A stretch of DNA of 64,000 bases from Gnetum montanum (lineage: Eukaryota > Streptophyta > Gnetopsida > Gnetales > Gnetaceae). A program made the translations under genes and the position numbers. The notes below the pieces were generated by a model. It was given only the letters and a program-made list of their open reading frames with translations, was not told the DNA's origin and did no database searches. Positions 45,180 to 58,079 of the stretch are shown here, piece by piece (the first letter of the stretch is position 1; each line of letters starts with the position of its first letter). Location of the stretch: positions 292,222 through 356,221 of the forward strand of contig MNCI01002152.1 in NCBI GenBank assembly GCA_015680685.1, given 5' to 3'.

Positions 45180-46420
45180 CAACCACTACATTATCAATTT
45201 TCTTTCTATCCACCATTGTGAGGTTGAACTTATGTAGGATTACTAATCATCATATTACATAGGGGCTAACCGTTGGTTTATTTGTGAGGAACTTGATGAC
45301 ACTATAGTTAGTGTTCAGAAATATTTGATATCAAAGAACATAATGATTGAATTTACACCATTTCCATGATTTCCTTCTCCATGTTAGTGTAGTTTAATTG
45401 TGTTCCCATAATGCTTCTACTAGCACACTTGATGTAGTAAGGATGTTTCTAGTCATTCAATTGTGTAAGCATGGCCCCCAAGGCATAATTGGATGCATCC
45501 ATCATGATCTAGAAGGATCTAGATTAATCAAGAGCATGTAGAATAGGAGTTTCTATGAGCTTTTTCTTTAATTTCTAGAACACTAACTCACATTTCTTAG
45601 TCCATGTGAAGGATGCATCCTTCTTTATCAGCTCAACCAATAGCTTAGTAATTTTTGAGAAGTTCTTGATGAAGCATTGATAATAACTAGTATGGCCAAG
45701 GAATAACCTTACATATTTTACAATTTTAGGTTGCTTGGTAATTCCTTGAATGTTCTATACCTTTTTTGGGTCTACATCAATCCCATGTTCTAAAATTTGG
45801 TGCTCAAAGACTATGCCTTCTTGGACCATCAAATGGCTTTTCTACCAATTAAGTTTCAAATTAGTCTTCACACATCATTAAAGAACTTTCTAAAGATAGT
45901 CCAAGGCTTACTCAAAGGTGGTCCAATACATAGAGAAGTCATCCATGAAGGCTTTCACTCCACTACTAATCTACTAGTGAAAGATACTAAGCACAAAATA
46001 TTGAAAAGTAGCATGAGCATTACATAATCCAAAGGGAATTTTTCTATATGCAAAATTCCCCCAAGGACTTGTGAAGATTATTTTGGCCTGATCCTCTAGT
46101 GTGATCTACATTTGGTTATAGCCACTATAACCATATAGAAAGCTATAATAGCAGTGTCCTACAATAGTGTCTTGCAATAGTGTCCAACACTTGATCAAAA
46201 AATAGCAATGGAAAATGATCTTTGAAAGTTGACATGTTGAACATCCTAAAATTTATGTAGACTCTTTGCTTTCCTCCTTTTTTGGGTACAATCAAAAGTG
46301 GAGTAAGACATTCATTGTTTATAATTGGATATATGAACTTGATCTTAAGATGTTATTCTACTTATTCCTTGACAACTTACTTAAACTTTGGGTTCAACCT
46401 TCTCTATGCTTACCTCTTTG
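45180..46420 (-). pseudogene. E4 reverse transcriptase and RNase H
   Basis: RT blocks: LTPLLIVPKKGGKQRVYINF, STFKDHFPLLFFDQVLDTIA, then KAFMDDFSMYW (FMDD intact, codons near 45935-45950). The RNase H part (45640-45180) ends with VIKFLTNKPTVSPYV and FNLTMVDRKKIDNVVVDHLS. Frameshifts are frequent, so no single open frame exceeds about 80 codons. RNase H here is single, unlike E3. Confidence 0.8.
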
Positions 46421-46799
46421 GCCTGATGAAAGAATTTTTATAAATGTGGTGCTAGCATATCCATAGATCTATCCCAATGAGTTCATTATATATCCATGAA
46501 AAGGTTGTTGGTTAGTTGTTTGTCACCTTTAACAACTTATTTTTCTAGTCTTGAGCAAGGCTAGCATTAATGATTGTTGGCTTGCCATTATTGAGGAAAG
46601 CATATTCTAAAGTTGTTGGAAAAGATTTTAGTTTAAATGGATCTAGTTTAAAGTGATCCAGGATTTCCAACTCTTCCCAATTCATTTCATTTTATGTATG
46701 GAAGAGTTAACTATGGATCTGCTCCATTTCCTCCATGTTTTTGATGTAAGTGCTTGTGAGGCTATCCAATGGTTCCATGCATATTATGGATTCAACTTG

Positions 46800-47400
46800 T
46801 TGATTTGATGTCAGTCACTAGGTACCCTTATACTTTGTGGCTACTACATATAGGAACTTTTGAATAACTACTATTTTGGCACATTGATTACATGCTTGGA
46901 TAGATGTACCTTTTACTATCCATATTCTCAGCATGCAATGGCACCATGTATAGTTATATGTAATGAATAGAATCCTTTTCTTCTCTAGTTTGCCAAATTT
47001 ATTTTTGTTTGAGGTTTCTAAGAAAAGATCTTGAATCCCCATCTTGGAATCTATAGTACTTAGCCATGTCCTTTCCATAATGACAAGAGAGTCCCCCTTA
47101 TAATTATTCATATGTATTACAAGGAAATTTATAGGATAGGACCATCCACATATGATGATCACAATGTCCTCCACTAGCTCCAAGGAAACAGTGATGGACT
47201 AACCTACCAACTCTAATCTAATGTTACTTTTTCTGAGATGACACAGGTTCTATGACTTGTATATTTCTTGGGAGATTAAGTTTATCCTAGAACTTGAGTC
47301 TAATAGTGCCATACATGGATCATTCCCTGCAATTTGCAAATACATGAGGGAACCTCCAAGGTCAAATAATTTCTTGGGATGATGTCTAGCCTTTATCCAA
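46800..47400 (-). pseudogene. E4 protease
   Basis: Frame pieces: LMYLQIAGNDPCMALLDSS, INLISQEIY, LELVG, then 46818-47183 with VIIICGWSYPINFLVIHMNN, MERTWLSTIDSKMGIQDLFL and a basic linker ending VVATKYKGT. The active-site loop reads L-L-D-S-S, as in E2 and E5. Confidence 0.82.
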
Positions 47401-47419
47401 TATGTGACCATGTCGATCA

Positions 47420-48860
47420 ACATAACAGTATGGACATTAAAGGCCCTTTAGTTTAAAGTCATCTTGATGGTACTTTTAGAGGTAGATAAGGTAGAGATGT
47501 CTACAATGATTTTGTGGGATTGTTCATTCTAAAGAATGGTTTCTTTCAAGGTTTTAATTCAAAACCAATATCTGCTTGTAATTTTACTATCCTCATAGAA
47601 TTTTGTTGTTATGGCTATGGTACAATTTTCCCTTGTATTGGTAGAGCTAAGCGTGTTGTAGTTGGCAATGTAGGAGTTGCTAACAGATACAAAGGATGAA
47701 AATGAAAAGGAAACTCCCCTCTTAGAGAAGATGCTCTATAATATTTTGGAGGATTATAGTGGTGAGGGAAGGAGGTATAGCTAGATGAGTTACAAGGGGA
47801 TGTAAGCTTTTAGACATAATATTCATAAGGGTCTGGCTACCTATAAGAATACTAATAGTGCTGTGGTGGCATCCCCCATGATTGTCGATCTTGACATTAC
47901 TAATAATTCTTGTAAGGTTGAATAGATACTCCACTTGGATAATACATTGGTTAGTGGAACTATTGCCTAGAATTTCCTTGTGGGTAAGGAAACTACCTGG
48001 GTGTTTGTCATTTTATAAATTTTGGATTTAATGCATGCATTATAGACTTCTGAAAATGTGATAGCATTGGGTAACATCCCTTAGGATGTTCATATTGCCA
48101 AATTTTGCACTTGTCATCATCTCTTTCAGAATCTGCAATCTTTTCAACTATTGCAGCTTTATCCTTTTTTTGATAGTAATCCTTCTCTATATCCCTATTT
48201 CTCCTTTTTTCTTAACCACTACTCCATTTTTTTGCTCTTTCTTTTGTAATTTTCAAATATGCTTGAAACTTCTCATCTAAGAAGTTTCACATTTTATCTA
48301 TCTTAGTGATAGATTTTTGTATCAGTAAGATTCTTCTTTACACCACTCCATCAATTAGTGCCTCTCCCTTTAATTCATAGAAACATAGCTTCCTTTTGCA
48401 AATGGAGGGCTCCTTGTTATACTCCTATGCACTTTCATGTTTTTTCAACTCCTCTTCTTCTTTGGCCACCTATTCAATCAAGCTTTGAATTTTATGAATC
48501 CACATTTTAGAAAGTCTTCCTTGGGAATGGAACCTAAGGGTTTTCCTTGTCTTATTCTTAAGTCCATCTATGAGGTGGGGAAGTTTTTCCCTTTAGGAGT
48601 ATCCATGGCCTAGGCATTAGTACAATAGAGAGTAGTAATTTCCTAAGGCTACATGCAAGGACTCATGATTTTCCTATTTCCATCCTTGGACCTGCCTCCA
48701 TAAATTAGACACTTTGAAGTACGTTTGAAACTTGTCATTGAAGAGTTCCAACCTGGTACTCCATTGACAAATGGATTCTAGTTCTAAGGATCAAAATAAA
48801 CACCAACTTATCAATAATCATGGTAGAAATTTCCATACTAATATTAGCAACCTAAAACCT
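47420..48860 (-). pseudogene. E4 gag
   Basis: Zinc-knuckle remnant CKIWQYEHPKGCYP (about 48130-48070; one Cys changed to Trp), then a proline/tyrosine-rich C-terminal part. Upstream are WSTRLELFNDKFQTYFKVSN (about 48770-48710) and a weak WKFLP-LELES stretch to about 48850, matching the E5 gag at 59830-59960. The N-terminal half is missing. Confidence 0.75.
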
Positions 48861-49534
48861 ATAAAATCCAAATGTAAGCACCTTATTTAAGTTTGGAACA
48901 TTTTTTAAACCAAGCAACCTAGCAACAATTGCAACCTTAAGCATTTTACATTTATTTTGGCACTTGTAAGGCGTTTGGAAGTAATTGGTATCTACCTAAG
49001 CATCAGGACTCTTAATGTAGTCCCATTGCCACCAAAGCTAAACACCATTATTACCCCTATTTTCCCTCAAAAGTTTCAGATTTGAGAAAAAGTTAGCAAG
49101 AGTCTTTCAACAATTAGATTTGGGAAGTACCTAGATCATGTAGATCGACTACAGAACATAACTTGCCAACTCCAATAGACTTCAAGATTCATCCAAGCTA
49201 GCTTCTTGTGCATTTGAGAACATCATTTGTACTCTTATCAATAAAATTTTTAGTTCATTTGTAATGTATATTTATTTTCAAGTTTAATTTTATGTTAATT
49301 TATTTTCATTCGAATCTACAATTTCATTCCTATTTTCATTCACATTTACACTTTGTAAGTCCCTAGGTAATCGACAAGACCATCTAGGGCACCTGGGATA
49401 TTATTTTTTGGAGGCTCTTGGGATCCAAGGTTAGGCTATCATAGCCTAGGATTTTTGGTTTTCTAGTGAATGAATTTTCCAGGTGCTATAACTCTCATCT
49501 TTGAGATAAGTAATAATAGGTTATGGCACAAGAT
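48861..49534. other. AT-rich sequence of unknown origin between E4 and the copia remnant
   Basis: No reading frame, LTR ends or repeats identified. AATAAA-type signals occur near 49240 (TATCAATAAAATTTTT), as in a transcript 3' end or LTR R region. It could be the left part of the copia element or a separate insertion. Confidence 0.4.
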
Positions 49535-50060
49535 GCTAGGACACTTAAGCTTAGTTAACATCCAAGCTCTCATCAAGGCTCAAAGTATCAAAGACATTCC
49601 TTAGATAAGTCAGTTAGAAGAAGTATGTTTTTCATTGCTAACATGATAAGTAAACTAGAGTTACTTTTAAACTAGTAAACTTTCATTATAAAGATAAGCT
49701 CAAATTACTACATATGAATACCTATGGAACTTTTGATATAGCTAGTTTAAAAGGTAGTAGATAATTTTTTCTTCTTATTATTAATAAATATACTTGTATG
49801 TCTCGGTTGACATCTATAGAAATAAAATATGATGTATTTAAATACTTTAGGACATTAAAAAATTTGATTTAGATTGTAACAAGGCTGAAATTCAAAGCTA
49901 TCAAGACTAAAAATGGATAATAGTTTATCTCAAATAAATTTTATGTACTATGCAAGGATTCATGAAGAGATAGTTTTCATCAACTAGAAAGCCTAAGCAA
50001 AATTGTGTTGTAGAGTAAAATAATAGAATCATACTAGAAATAAAAATAAATACATGGATC
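49535..50060 (+). pseudogene. Ty1/copia pre-integrase and integrase remnant
   Basis: One frame with stops reads HKMLGHLSLVNIQALIKA (gag-pre-integrase motif), then KLLHMNTYGTFDIASLKGSR (first catalytic Asp changed to Asn), INKYTCMSRLTSIEIKYDVF, RLKFKAIKTKNG (DNG to KNG) and QNCVVE-stop-NNRIILE, matching the copia signature QNGVVERKNRTI. Both catalytic Asp positions are lost. The RT of what is probably the same element appears at 62490-63020, 12 kb further on the same strand. Confidence 0.82.
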
Positions 50061-52106
50061 AAGTATCCAAAAAGTATACAATGTTTTTACTTTAGAAAAA
50101 TACAAAATATACTAAAATTATCTTTTTTCAAGTCTAGAGGATCAATCTTATATAAAATTGATTTACCTCTCATTCCATGTCTCTCTTTTGATGTTTCTAT
50201 GGTTACTTTGGGCTCTCTACATCAAAATAAGAAAGGTTATTCTATTTTCCTTTTCATCAAGCATAAAGGTTGTAGCCTAAAAGTCTGGGATATAATTTAG
50301 ATAAAGGTTTTCAATTAAATATTCAAATTTTTTTTAAATTCTAGAAATGCCACAAATTTTCAAAAAATCCAAAAGAATTCAAAAATACAAAGAATATATA
50401 TTTTATCTAGACATCTCCAAATGCAAGCTCCTTGATATCGTCATTGTCAAAGAAATGTACCTATAGGTTTTGGAATAACCATACTAGTATCATTGGATTA
50501 TTCTTTTAATTATTTAATTTCTAAAGATATCACAAATTTATCCAATAATAAGCTAAAATGTATATATTTTATCCAAGTATTTCTAAAGGCTAGCCCTTGG
50601 TTATCCTCTTTGCTAAATGGACATACTAACAAGCCTTAACATAAACTCACTACTATCATTGGATTATCCTCATGACCCTAAACAAGCCACTTATGGCTAA
50701 GACATAGCAATAGGCTTACTACCATCATCTTCAATGGATGAGGCACATGTATCATCAAAAGGATAGATCTTGACTATGTCTCACCACATACCACTATGTT
50801 CAATTGCTCAATGGCATGGTCTTCACTAGTTTCTTAGCCTCACATGAACTTACGAATCAAAATCCAAGGTAGGAAATCTATCCAAGTCCTTATTCTTATG
50901 GAATGGATTCTACTAAAGAACACTTTACTTCTGCATGTAGACGAGCGCATTTAGAAGATTCATGACTCCTACTACTAAGTGAGCAAAGCTATTTACATTA
51001 ATATAATTATTTTATTCCATAAATTTAAAATATTTCCAAAATAGCCAAAAATCCATAATGGCTAATATTCTATAAATTTTTTTGCAAAATCATGTTTATA
51101 TGAAGAGGTTATCCAAAATACTCATAAAATATTTGAAAAACAAATTTTCAAAGTTCTTATATTTTCTAGAAATTCACCAAAAAATATAAAATGATTTGGA
51201 CAAGATTAACAATATATATTTTCTTATAAAAATAAGCTCAAACTAACAAAATTTAGTAGAATCTTAGCTTAATAATTAAAATTGTGAAAGAATAAAAAAA
51301 ACTAGAAAGTTGAAAGAAATTGTACAAAACACACAACATAATAAGATAGCCACATATAAAGGAAAGTAAAATAAGCATTCTTACCAGGTTGGTAGGCTTT
51401 TCAAATTCTTCTTATTATCTTTCTTTCCTATCATGATGTCAAAAATTTATTTGTACTTTACTTTGAATTAACATGATAGAAACCCTCTATAAACTAAAAT
51501 GAGATGTACTGAAGGCTATAATCTATTTATAAGTAGAATAATCACATGCATCTCAAGATGTGGGCTTGGTACATGTTTAGAAATTGGAAAAATAGGATTA
51601 GAATAAGAGAAATTAGACTAAAAATGACTTAGAAAATATGAAACGAAAAAACTCATTGCAAAAACAAGGTGGTAGGAGAAAAATTAGAGAGAGGTGATGG
51701 CATAAGAACAAGTGTATATAACATATATCTTTTATGTTTATAACATATATTTGTTTACTTTTATTTACTTTTTCTTTCAAATTTCTTTTTACATGACTAC
51801 CTTCCTTTTAATTTTTATTTTTTATAATTTTTTAAACTATTTACATTTTTATAAGTCCATATTCCAATTTTCACTCTCAACTAATACCATCTACATTTAG
51901 GCACATGAAATAGCCACATACAAACTCCAAATCAAATTCCATTTGAATCTATGGGATCCTTATCAAGTACACTATGTGACAATATGCCTAAATTATATCT
52001 TATTATCACTTATCATACTTTCCTAGTTTAAATATCAAAACTTTGCAGTAATTTTAGTGAACTAGAAATGTGATATCTTGAAAATTTAAGACTAATTCTA
52101 AATATG
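50061..52106. other. AT-rich non-coding sequence, right part related to U
   Basis: No coding region. The block at 51900-51970 (CAAACTCCAAATCAAATTCC, then TTTGAATCTATGGGATCC) aligns with 10210-10260 and 12445-12490 in U. The T-rich run before it (51720-51890) also has a counterpart in U. So a diverged relative of U, or of its LTR, lies here and was itself entered by E5. Confidence 0.5.
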
Positions 52107-52111
52107 CATAG
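52107..52111. repeat. TSD CATAG, left copy, of element E5
   Basis: CATAG precedes the E5 LTR at 52112 and is repeated exactly at 62160-62164. Confidence 0.95.
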
Positions 52112-53051
52112 TGATGAGTGGCGAGATATCCCTATGCTCAACCATATGAATACGAGCATTTCATGCATGATCTGGTCGAATTCCAAGGACTAAGTGCTTA
52201 TGCGCCCTTGTGGAACAAGGACAAGTTGGTTGATCGTTGTCTTCTCAAGCTTACCTATATGTCATGATTGTATGGTTAAGTAAGCTTGACGCATATGATT
52301 TTTATAGCTTTTATGTTTTTATGTCCTACACTAGTAGGAAAGGAGAGAGGTAACTAAGTGACTAATTTAACTTAACTACTCATTAACTAATGTTCTAACT
52401 AATCTTAACATTAGCATCCATCCCACTTGCCGTACACATCCTGAACTAGTGCAACACTGCTAGGATTACCAAACGCTAATCGTTACTAGGTTACCAAGCG
52501 TTACATGCATGCTTAAAGTGGTTGTGCTTGTGTAATTTAACAATTTTCTTAGTTGATTAAAATGAATTGCTATGCTAATAATAGAAATGTAAAGTGCATA
52601 AAATAAAAAAATGCATAAGAAAATAAAATAAAATAAATGCGTAAGAAAACAAATCTCAAGTGCTACAAGGATGAATCAAAGAGCTCATGTTTATTGCTGT
52701 ATACAAGGTGTGCTCAGGTACATAATGCTTGAATAAAGATCCATCCATACTTAGACCTCCTACTGTAGGCACTTGGAAAATACTCTAACTTTGAAACAGA
52801 CTACAAGAGTTTTGCTGCTTGACTGCTAAAAGACTTCTTCCCAATTGTGCACCTGGGCATTGTATTTATAGGCTTGGGAGAAACTACTCTAATAATTAGA
52901 ATAACTACTACAGTAACTGCTAGAGTAACCACTCTAATAATTAGAATAATTGCTAGAGTAACCACTCTAATAATTAGGGTAACTGCTAGAGTAACTGCTC
53001 TAATAATTAGAATAACTGCTAGAGTAACCACTAGAGTAACCACTCTCATCA
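52112..53051 (-). mobile_element. E5 3' LTR
   Basis: This LTR is 940 bases. TATAAATA lies on the minus strand at 52863-52870. The U3 (52870-53051) is mostly tandem repeats of AGTAACCACTCTAATAATT-type units, which also create spurious repetitive peptides in several frames. The lineage block TAGGATTACCAAACG, AGGTTACCAAGCG is at 52460-52510. It ends at the polypurine tract side (53051). Confidence 0.95.
52880..53045. repeat. tandem repeats in the U3 of the E5 3' LTR
   Basis: Alternating units CTAATAATTAGAATAACT and GCTAGAGTAACC repeat with a basic step of about 14-15 bases. CTAATAATTAG is itself nearly palindromic. The 5' LTR copy (61930-62150) has more units, which accounts for most of its extra length. 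Confidence 0.9.
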
Positions 53052-53064
53052 TACCCCCACAACT
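53052..53064 (-). promoter_or_regulatory. E5 polypurine tract
   Basis: On the minus strand TAGTTGTGGGGGTA abuts the LTR start TGATGAG. Upstream is TTGAGGATAATTTTTCATT, the same pre-LTR box as in E1 and E2. Confidence 0.85.
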
Positions 53065-54985
53065 AAATGAAAAATTATCCTCAAGTTCCTTACAAAATAT
53101 TGAGAAGGTATGGGATTATTGACTAATTGACAACTAATAGTGGAATGGGATGATAGACTCAATGTGCCCAGTGAACGAATCAATAAGCATATTACAACAT
53201 TAGTGTTCATGACCATTGTGGTGAACACTCATACATAAATGACATCCAAGCCTTTATTCAGCAGCTTGAAGAGAAAAAGAGAGAGAGAAAGAAGATGGAG
53301 CATGTTTCTGCCAATGCCAAGATTGCACCTTTCGTTGTTTATCAATAGCCATGCCACCAAACATGCTCCTTTAGCAAATGCTCTAGTTCTAGTCTATCAT
53401 GAGTGCTTCCTCCAAGCCTAGTCCATTATTTGTATAATCGCCATCTACACACACAACAAAGTCACAAGTGAGTAAGGATAGATAATCCACAATGCAATTG
53501 ATATCTTGCCTCGATATGAAGCACATTGGTTGAGTTGTGGTTATGGTAGAAACTGGTTCAAAGGTTTATCACTAGCAACTACCCAAGGTGTAGGGGTTAG
53601 GAAATTAGTAAAATGGAAAAATTAAAAAAATTTGTGCCAAGACCCCAACAACTAAGAGAAAACATCCAATAGCTATAAGATGGAAAAACATGAGAAACAA
53701 GAAAGATGAAAAATATCAATAACAACACCAATAAAATGGATTTCATGGATGGGGATAAAACAAGAAATGATTGATTACAAGAAATGTTTAATGGAAAGAA
53801 GTTAACAATTACACCAAAAAAAATGCCAATGGGTCCTCCCCAAAGTAGGCTCATGTCCTTTATGTCCTGACAAACCCACAAACAAAATATTTTGTAGGCT
53901 CTAGGAATGTCATTTGGAAGCAAGAGTTAAAAACTTACCCACAAGAATTCACCCAGAATGCATCAACCTAGAATGGACTAATGATAAAATTGACAATGAG
54001 GTGGAAAATGGGAAGAAATATGGAGAGGAGAGAATGTAATGGAATCCCAAGAACAAGGTTGTGTAAAGCCCCATGTGTATTTCATGGTTAAGATAACTGA
54101 GTAGAACTCATCCCAAATCTAGACTTAAACCAACCACATTCAATAACTTCACATCAATTCACTTGGCTAATCCATCCTCTTGAGAGAACAAGAATGCTTC
54201 CACAATGAGTGACCACCATCCCAAGGAGAGTGAGATGGAGAAGCAAGAAGCGAGAAAGGGCCTTAGTTAGAGGGAACCTTCAGGCATGGGTAACATGTCT
54301 TTCCAGTGCCATAACTAGTGCTTATAGCCCATATTGTTTTATTATGTATAAGGGATGTGCTTTGAATTCTCACCTTTTTCTTATTTTTTCATGAGAACGA
54401 CACCATGCAAAGACTTATTTTTATTCACTCAGCTTCCCAATTTTTGAACAATGTCAGAATGGCGGAAAACCCAAGAAAAAGCATATAAGCACCCAAGAGA
54501 ATGGCCAACACAAATGCATCGAATCTCCTTGAAGTCACACCCTTTTCATCTTTTGAGTCTTTCCTTAGTTTGAAAAATACCCACCCACTAATTCATTAAC
54601 AAGTATACTTAGAAAAATCAGATTGTATAGTTCCAAGCCAAAGAAGACCATAGAGATGTATGGATGAGTGGATGGTATGGACTCATTGCTTGTTTTACCA
54701 AAAGAACCATACCTTAATATCAGCATCATAATTCAACGGTAAAAACCAAACATTAGAAATCAATATGATATAATTCAATCCACCATCATAAGCACTTATT
54801 AGATGATGAATAAAAGTAAATCAAGTAATTAAAAAAATAGTAAAAATATGAATGATGGTGTAAAAAAAATAACAAAAGTTGGAAAAATGTGTAAAAAAAA
54901 AATGTGTGAAACAAAAATGTATAAAAAAAATTTCAAAAAGAACTGAGGGCCTAGAATGGTTAGCATAGGTAGCCATCTCCCCCAT
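53065..54985 (-). other. E5 post-pol non-coding region
   Basis: No supported gene. Blocks are shared with the corresponding parts of E1, E2 and E4, such as CATGGGTAACATGTCTTTCC at 54286-54305 and GACTAAGTTAGAAGG near 54985. Small open frames at 53239-53421 and 53597-53923 have no homologue in the sister elements. Poly-A runs lie at 54830-54930. Confidence 0.65.
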
Positions 54986-54989
54986 GACT

Positions 54990-56280
54990 AAGTTAGAAGG
55001 TGGAGATCTGAAATAGAGAACAGGGTTGTCCATCAAGAGAGGTAGCATGTGTACTGGTTGTCCTAAGCTCATGAAAAGGTTTGGTTTGTTGCATGTTGAC
55101 CAATAGTTTCTTGTTTGAGATTTCATGTTTGTATATTATCATGGCCCCTAAAGGAAAAGTTGCGTAAATAATATAAGGTCCTTCCCACAAAGTTTGAAAT
55201 TTAGTACCTTGTGGCACATGTGTGGGATTCTAGTAGAGAACCTGATCTCTTGGTTGATATTTAACTTTCTTAATCCTTAGGTCATGACATTACTTATTGA
55301 ATGTCTTGTGTAATTCATTAGATGATAGGATAGCTAGTCAATTCTCATCTAGCAAATTAAGGATCATTAACCATTGTTTCTATGCTAGGTTAAGGTCAAC
55401 ATTGAGGTTACATGTCATGGATAGTGTACGGAGCTCAGTTTGAATGGGATGCGTTGGTAATTTACCCATACTAACTCATAGGGAGAGTAGCCTATAGGGA
55501 GTTTCCATGTGGAGCAGTATGCCCAAAGAGCATCATTCAGTTTAGTGCTCCAGTCTCACCTAAACTTGCTAATATTTCTTGTCAATATTTTTGTAATCTC
55601 CTTGTTGGTGACTTCTGCTTGACCATTCGCTTGGGGGTGGTATGGTGTAGTCAATTTATGCTCAACTCCTAAGCGTTGCATTAATTTCCAAAAGGTTGCA
55701 GCTATGAAGTATGTTCCATTGTCTAAAATAAGTACACATGACACACCAATCCTATTTATGATTTTTTGTTGAACAAATCATGTAGCTGTAGATGATGTAC
55801 AATCTTTAATAGTAGCTACTTCGGCCCATTTTTTAGGTAATCAATAGCAACAATAATATAAGCTTTTCCATTGGACATTGGTGTAATCTACCCCATAAAA
55901 TCAATTCCCCAAATGTCGAAGGGTTCTAATAGTTGAATCCATTGTTGCAGATCCTCCATTCTAGAAGTCATTCCTCCATCATGTTGACAGCGCTTACAAG
56001 ATTGGATGAAATGATGAGCATCTCCAAATAATGTAGGCCAATAATATCCTCTAAGCAAGATCTTGATGGTCGTTTGTCTCCCAGCATAATAACCCCCATA
56101 AGAACCCTCATGAGCATCTTGGAGAACTTGTAGTTGATCTATATCAGGAACACACTATTGAACCAAGCCATTAGGACACACTTTGTAAAGTTGCCCATTG
56201 ATCTCCATAAAGTACTTGGCTTGGTAAAGAAACTATTGTTTCTTCTTACAGTTTAACTCTTGTGGTGTTTTTTGGGTGAG
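54990..56280 (-). pseudogene. E5 integrase
   Basis: The zinc-binding region is frameshifted (56150-55960). The catalytic core shows KKWAEVATIKDC, TATWFVQQKIINRIG, LILDNGTYFIAATFWKLM with the DNG Asp kept, and HPQANGQAEVTNKEI with the catalytic Glu. The C-terminal domain reads FQTLWEGPYIIYATFPLGA and KKLLVNMQQTKPF (55190-55070), a typical GPY/F module. Stops are present. This is the best-preserved integrase of the four Ty3/gypsy copies. Confidence 0.88.
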
Positions 56281-56284
56281 GATA

Positions 56285-57720
56285 TTAATCAAAAATTGGA
56301 TACTCATCTTGTGTGTTGTCCCATCGCAACCGAGATAAATAGTTAGCAACTACGTTCTTGGTGCCTTTACGATCGACCATTGTAAGATCAAACTCTTGTA
56401 AGATTACAAGCCATCGTATGATATGAGGGCTTACCATTGGCTTATTCATGAGGAACTGGATTGCACTATGATCTATATGTACATATACTTTATGTTCTAA
56501 TGCATAGTGTCTAAACTTTTCTAGTGCAAACACTACAACCATTAATTCGTTCTTTGTGGTAGTGTAGTTAAGTTGTGCACCAGCTATACTTCTACTTGCA
56601 TAGTGGATGTAATAAGGATACTTCTGGTCATCTAACTATGTAAGTATGACTCCTAAAGCATAGTTGGACACATCAGTCATGATATGGAATGGTTTGGACT
56701 AGTCAGGAGCTTGTAGAATGGGTGTTTCTACTAGCTTTTGTTTCAAAGTTTGGAAAGCTAATTTGCATTCCCTAGTCCACTTGAAAGGTATTTCCTTCTT
56801 CATTAATTCCGCCAATGGTTTGGAAACCTTTGAAAAGTTCTCAATAAGTCTCCTATATTAGCTAGTATGTCCAAGGAATGACTGAATATCTTTGACAGTT
56901 TCTGATTGATGAGTAATTCTTTGGATAATTTTGATTTTCTTGGTGTCTACCTCTATCCCTATGTGTGATATTTTGTGTCCTAGTACTACACCTTCTTGGA
57001 CCATGAAATGAATTTTCTACCAGTTGAGTCTCAAAGTGGTTTCTACAAATATTTTTAACACTTGCTCCAATTGGTTCAAGGCTTGATCAAAGTTTGCTCC
57101 ATAAGTGGAGAAGTCATCCATAAAGACCTCCATGCCATTCCCTATCTGCTGTTGGAATATGCTTAGAACTAGTTGTTGAAATGTTGCAAGGGCTTTGCAC
57201 AAGCCAAACGACATCTATTTGTATGCGAATGTTCTCTAAAAATTGGTGAACGTAGTCTTGGCTTGGTCTTTTGGGGCTATTTGTATTTGGTTATATCCAC
57301 TATATCCATCCAGAAAACTATAATAGCGATGCCCTACGATGGTGTCTAAGACTTGGTTGAAAAATGGAAATGGAAAGTGATCTTTGAATGTTGCCATATT
57401 TAGTAACTTGAAATCTATGCACATCCTCCATTTTCCTCCCTTTTTAGGCATAATAACTAGGGGGCTAACCCATTCACTATCAACAATGAGGTATATGAAC
57501 CTAGCCTTGAGAAGTTGTTCAATTTCTTCCTTGACTACTTGCTTCAGCTTTGGGTTCAAAGGCCTTTGCAGTTGTCTTTGAGGCTTCATGGAGGGGTTAG
57601 TGTAAATTCTATGTTAGCATATGCTAGGATCTATTCCAGTTAATTCAGAATATGACCAAGTGAAGTCTTTTAAGCATCTATTGATTACCTTCAACAGTTT
57701 CTCTTTTTGTTGCAGAGCAA
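56285..57720 (-). pseudogene. E5 reverse transcriptase and RNase H
   Basis: From 57700: FTWSYSELTGIDPSIC, then LKQVVKEEIEQLLKARFIY, SEWVSPLVIMPKKGGKWRMC, FKDHFPFPFFNQVLDTIVGH, SFLDGYSGYNQIQIAP, QMSFGLCKALATFQQ and MEVFMDDFSTYG (FMDD intact near 57112-57123), then HFMVQEGVVLGHKIS. RNase H: ASRSIAGAQLNYTTTKNE, VVFALEKFRHYALEHKVYV and HIDHSAIQFLMNKP, ending VVANYLSRL at about 56330. Classic Athila RTs carry an extra loop between PKKGG and WRVCIDY; it is absent here. Scattered stops. Confidence 0.92.
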
Positions 57721-58079
57721 GCTTCACATTGATAATTACCAATTTTCCATTCTGAAGGAACGTGTATTCCATACTGGTGGGAAATGGTTTTAGCTTAAGG
57801 GGCTTCTGCTTAAATTTCTAAAGGATTTCCAGCTTCCTCCAGTTGATATTTTCATACTTAAGGTTTGGAATTTGGCAGTGGACTTGCTCTAATGCATCTA
57901 TGTTATTCATGTAAGTGCAATTCAAACCCTCAGTTGGTTCCATGCATATAATTGAACTACTTTCTTGATTAGTTGTCAGCCACTAGGTGCCTTCCTATCG
58001 TGTGGCTGCTGCATATAAGCATCTTTGTATGTTGATTTCTTGTACACATTGATTGCATGCAGGTAATGTTAAACTTTGC

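Larger units (their letters stand above)
42364..48860 (-). mobile_element. E4: Athila-like Ty3/gypsy element, gag to post-pol region, incomplete
   Basis: Minus-strand order is gag (right), protease, RT, RNase H, integrase and the post-pol non-coding region (left). It runs parallel to E5 block by block. The left side is split by E3 and then by E1. On the right, gag breaks off near 48860 in unrelated sequence, so no 5' LTR is seen. E4 is the oldest of the Athila-like layers here, because E1 and E3 both lie within it. Confidence 0.85.

Noticed and set aside
52801-53122. Repetitive TLIIR/ARVTT-type peptides on both strands
   Set aside because: They are translations of the E5 U3 tandem repeats and reappear in the other LTR (61852-62352). 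Not proteins.
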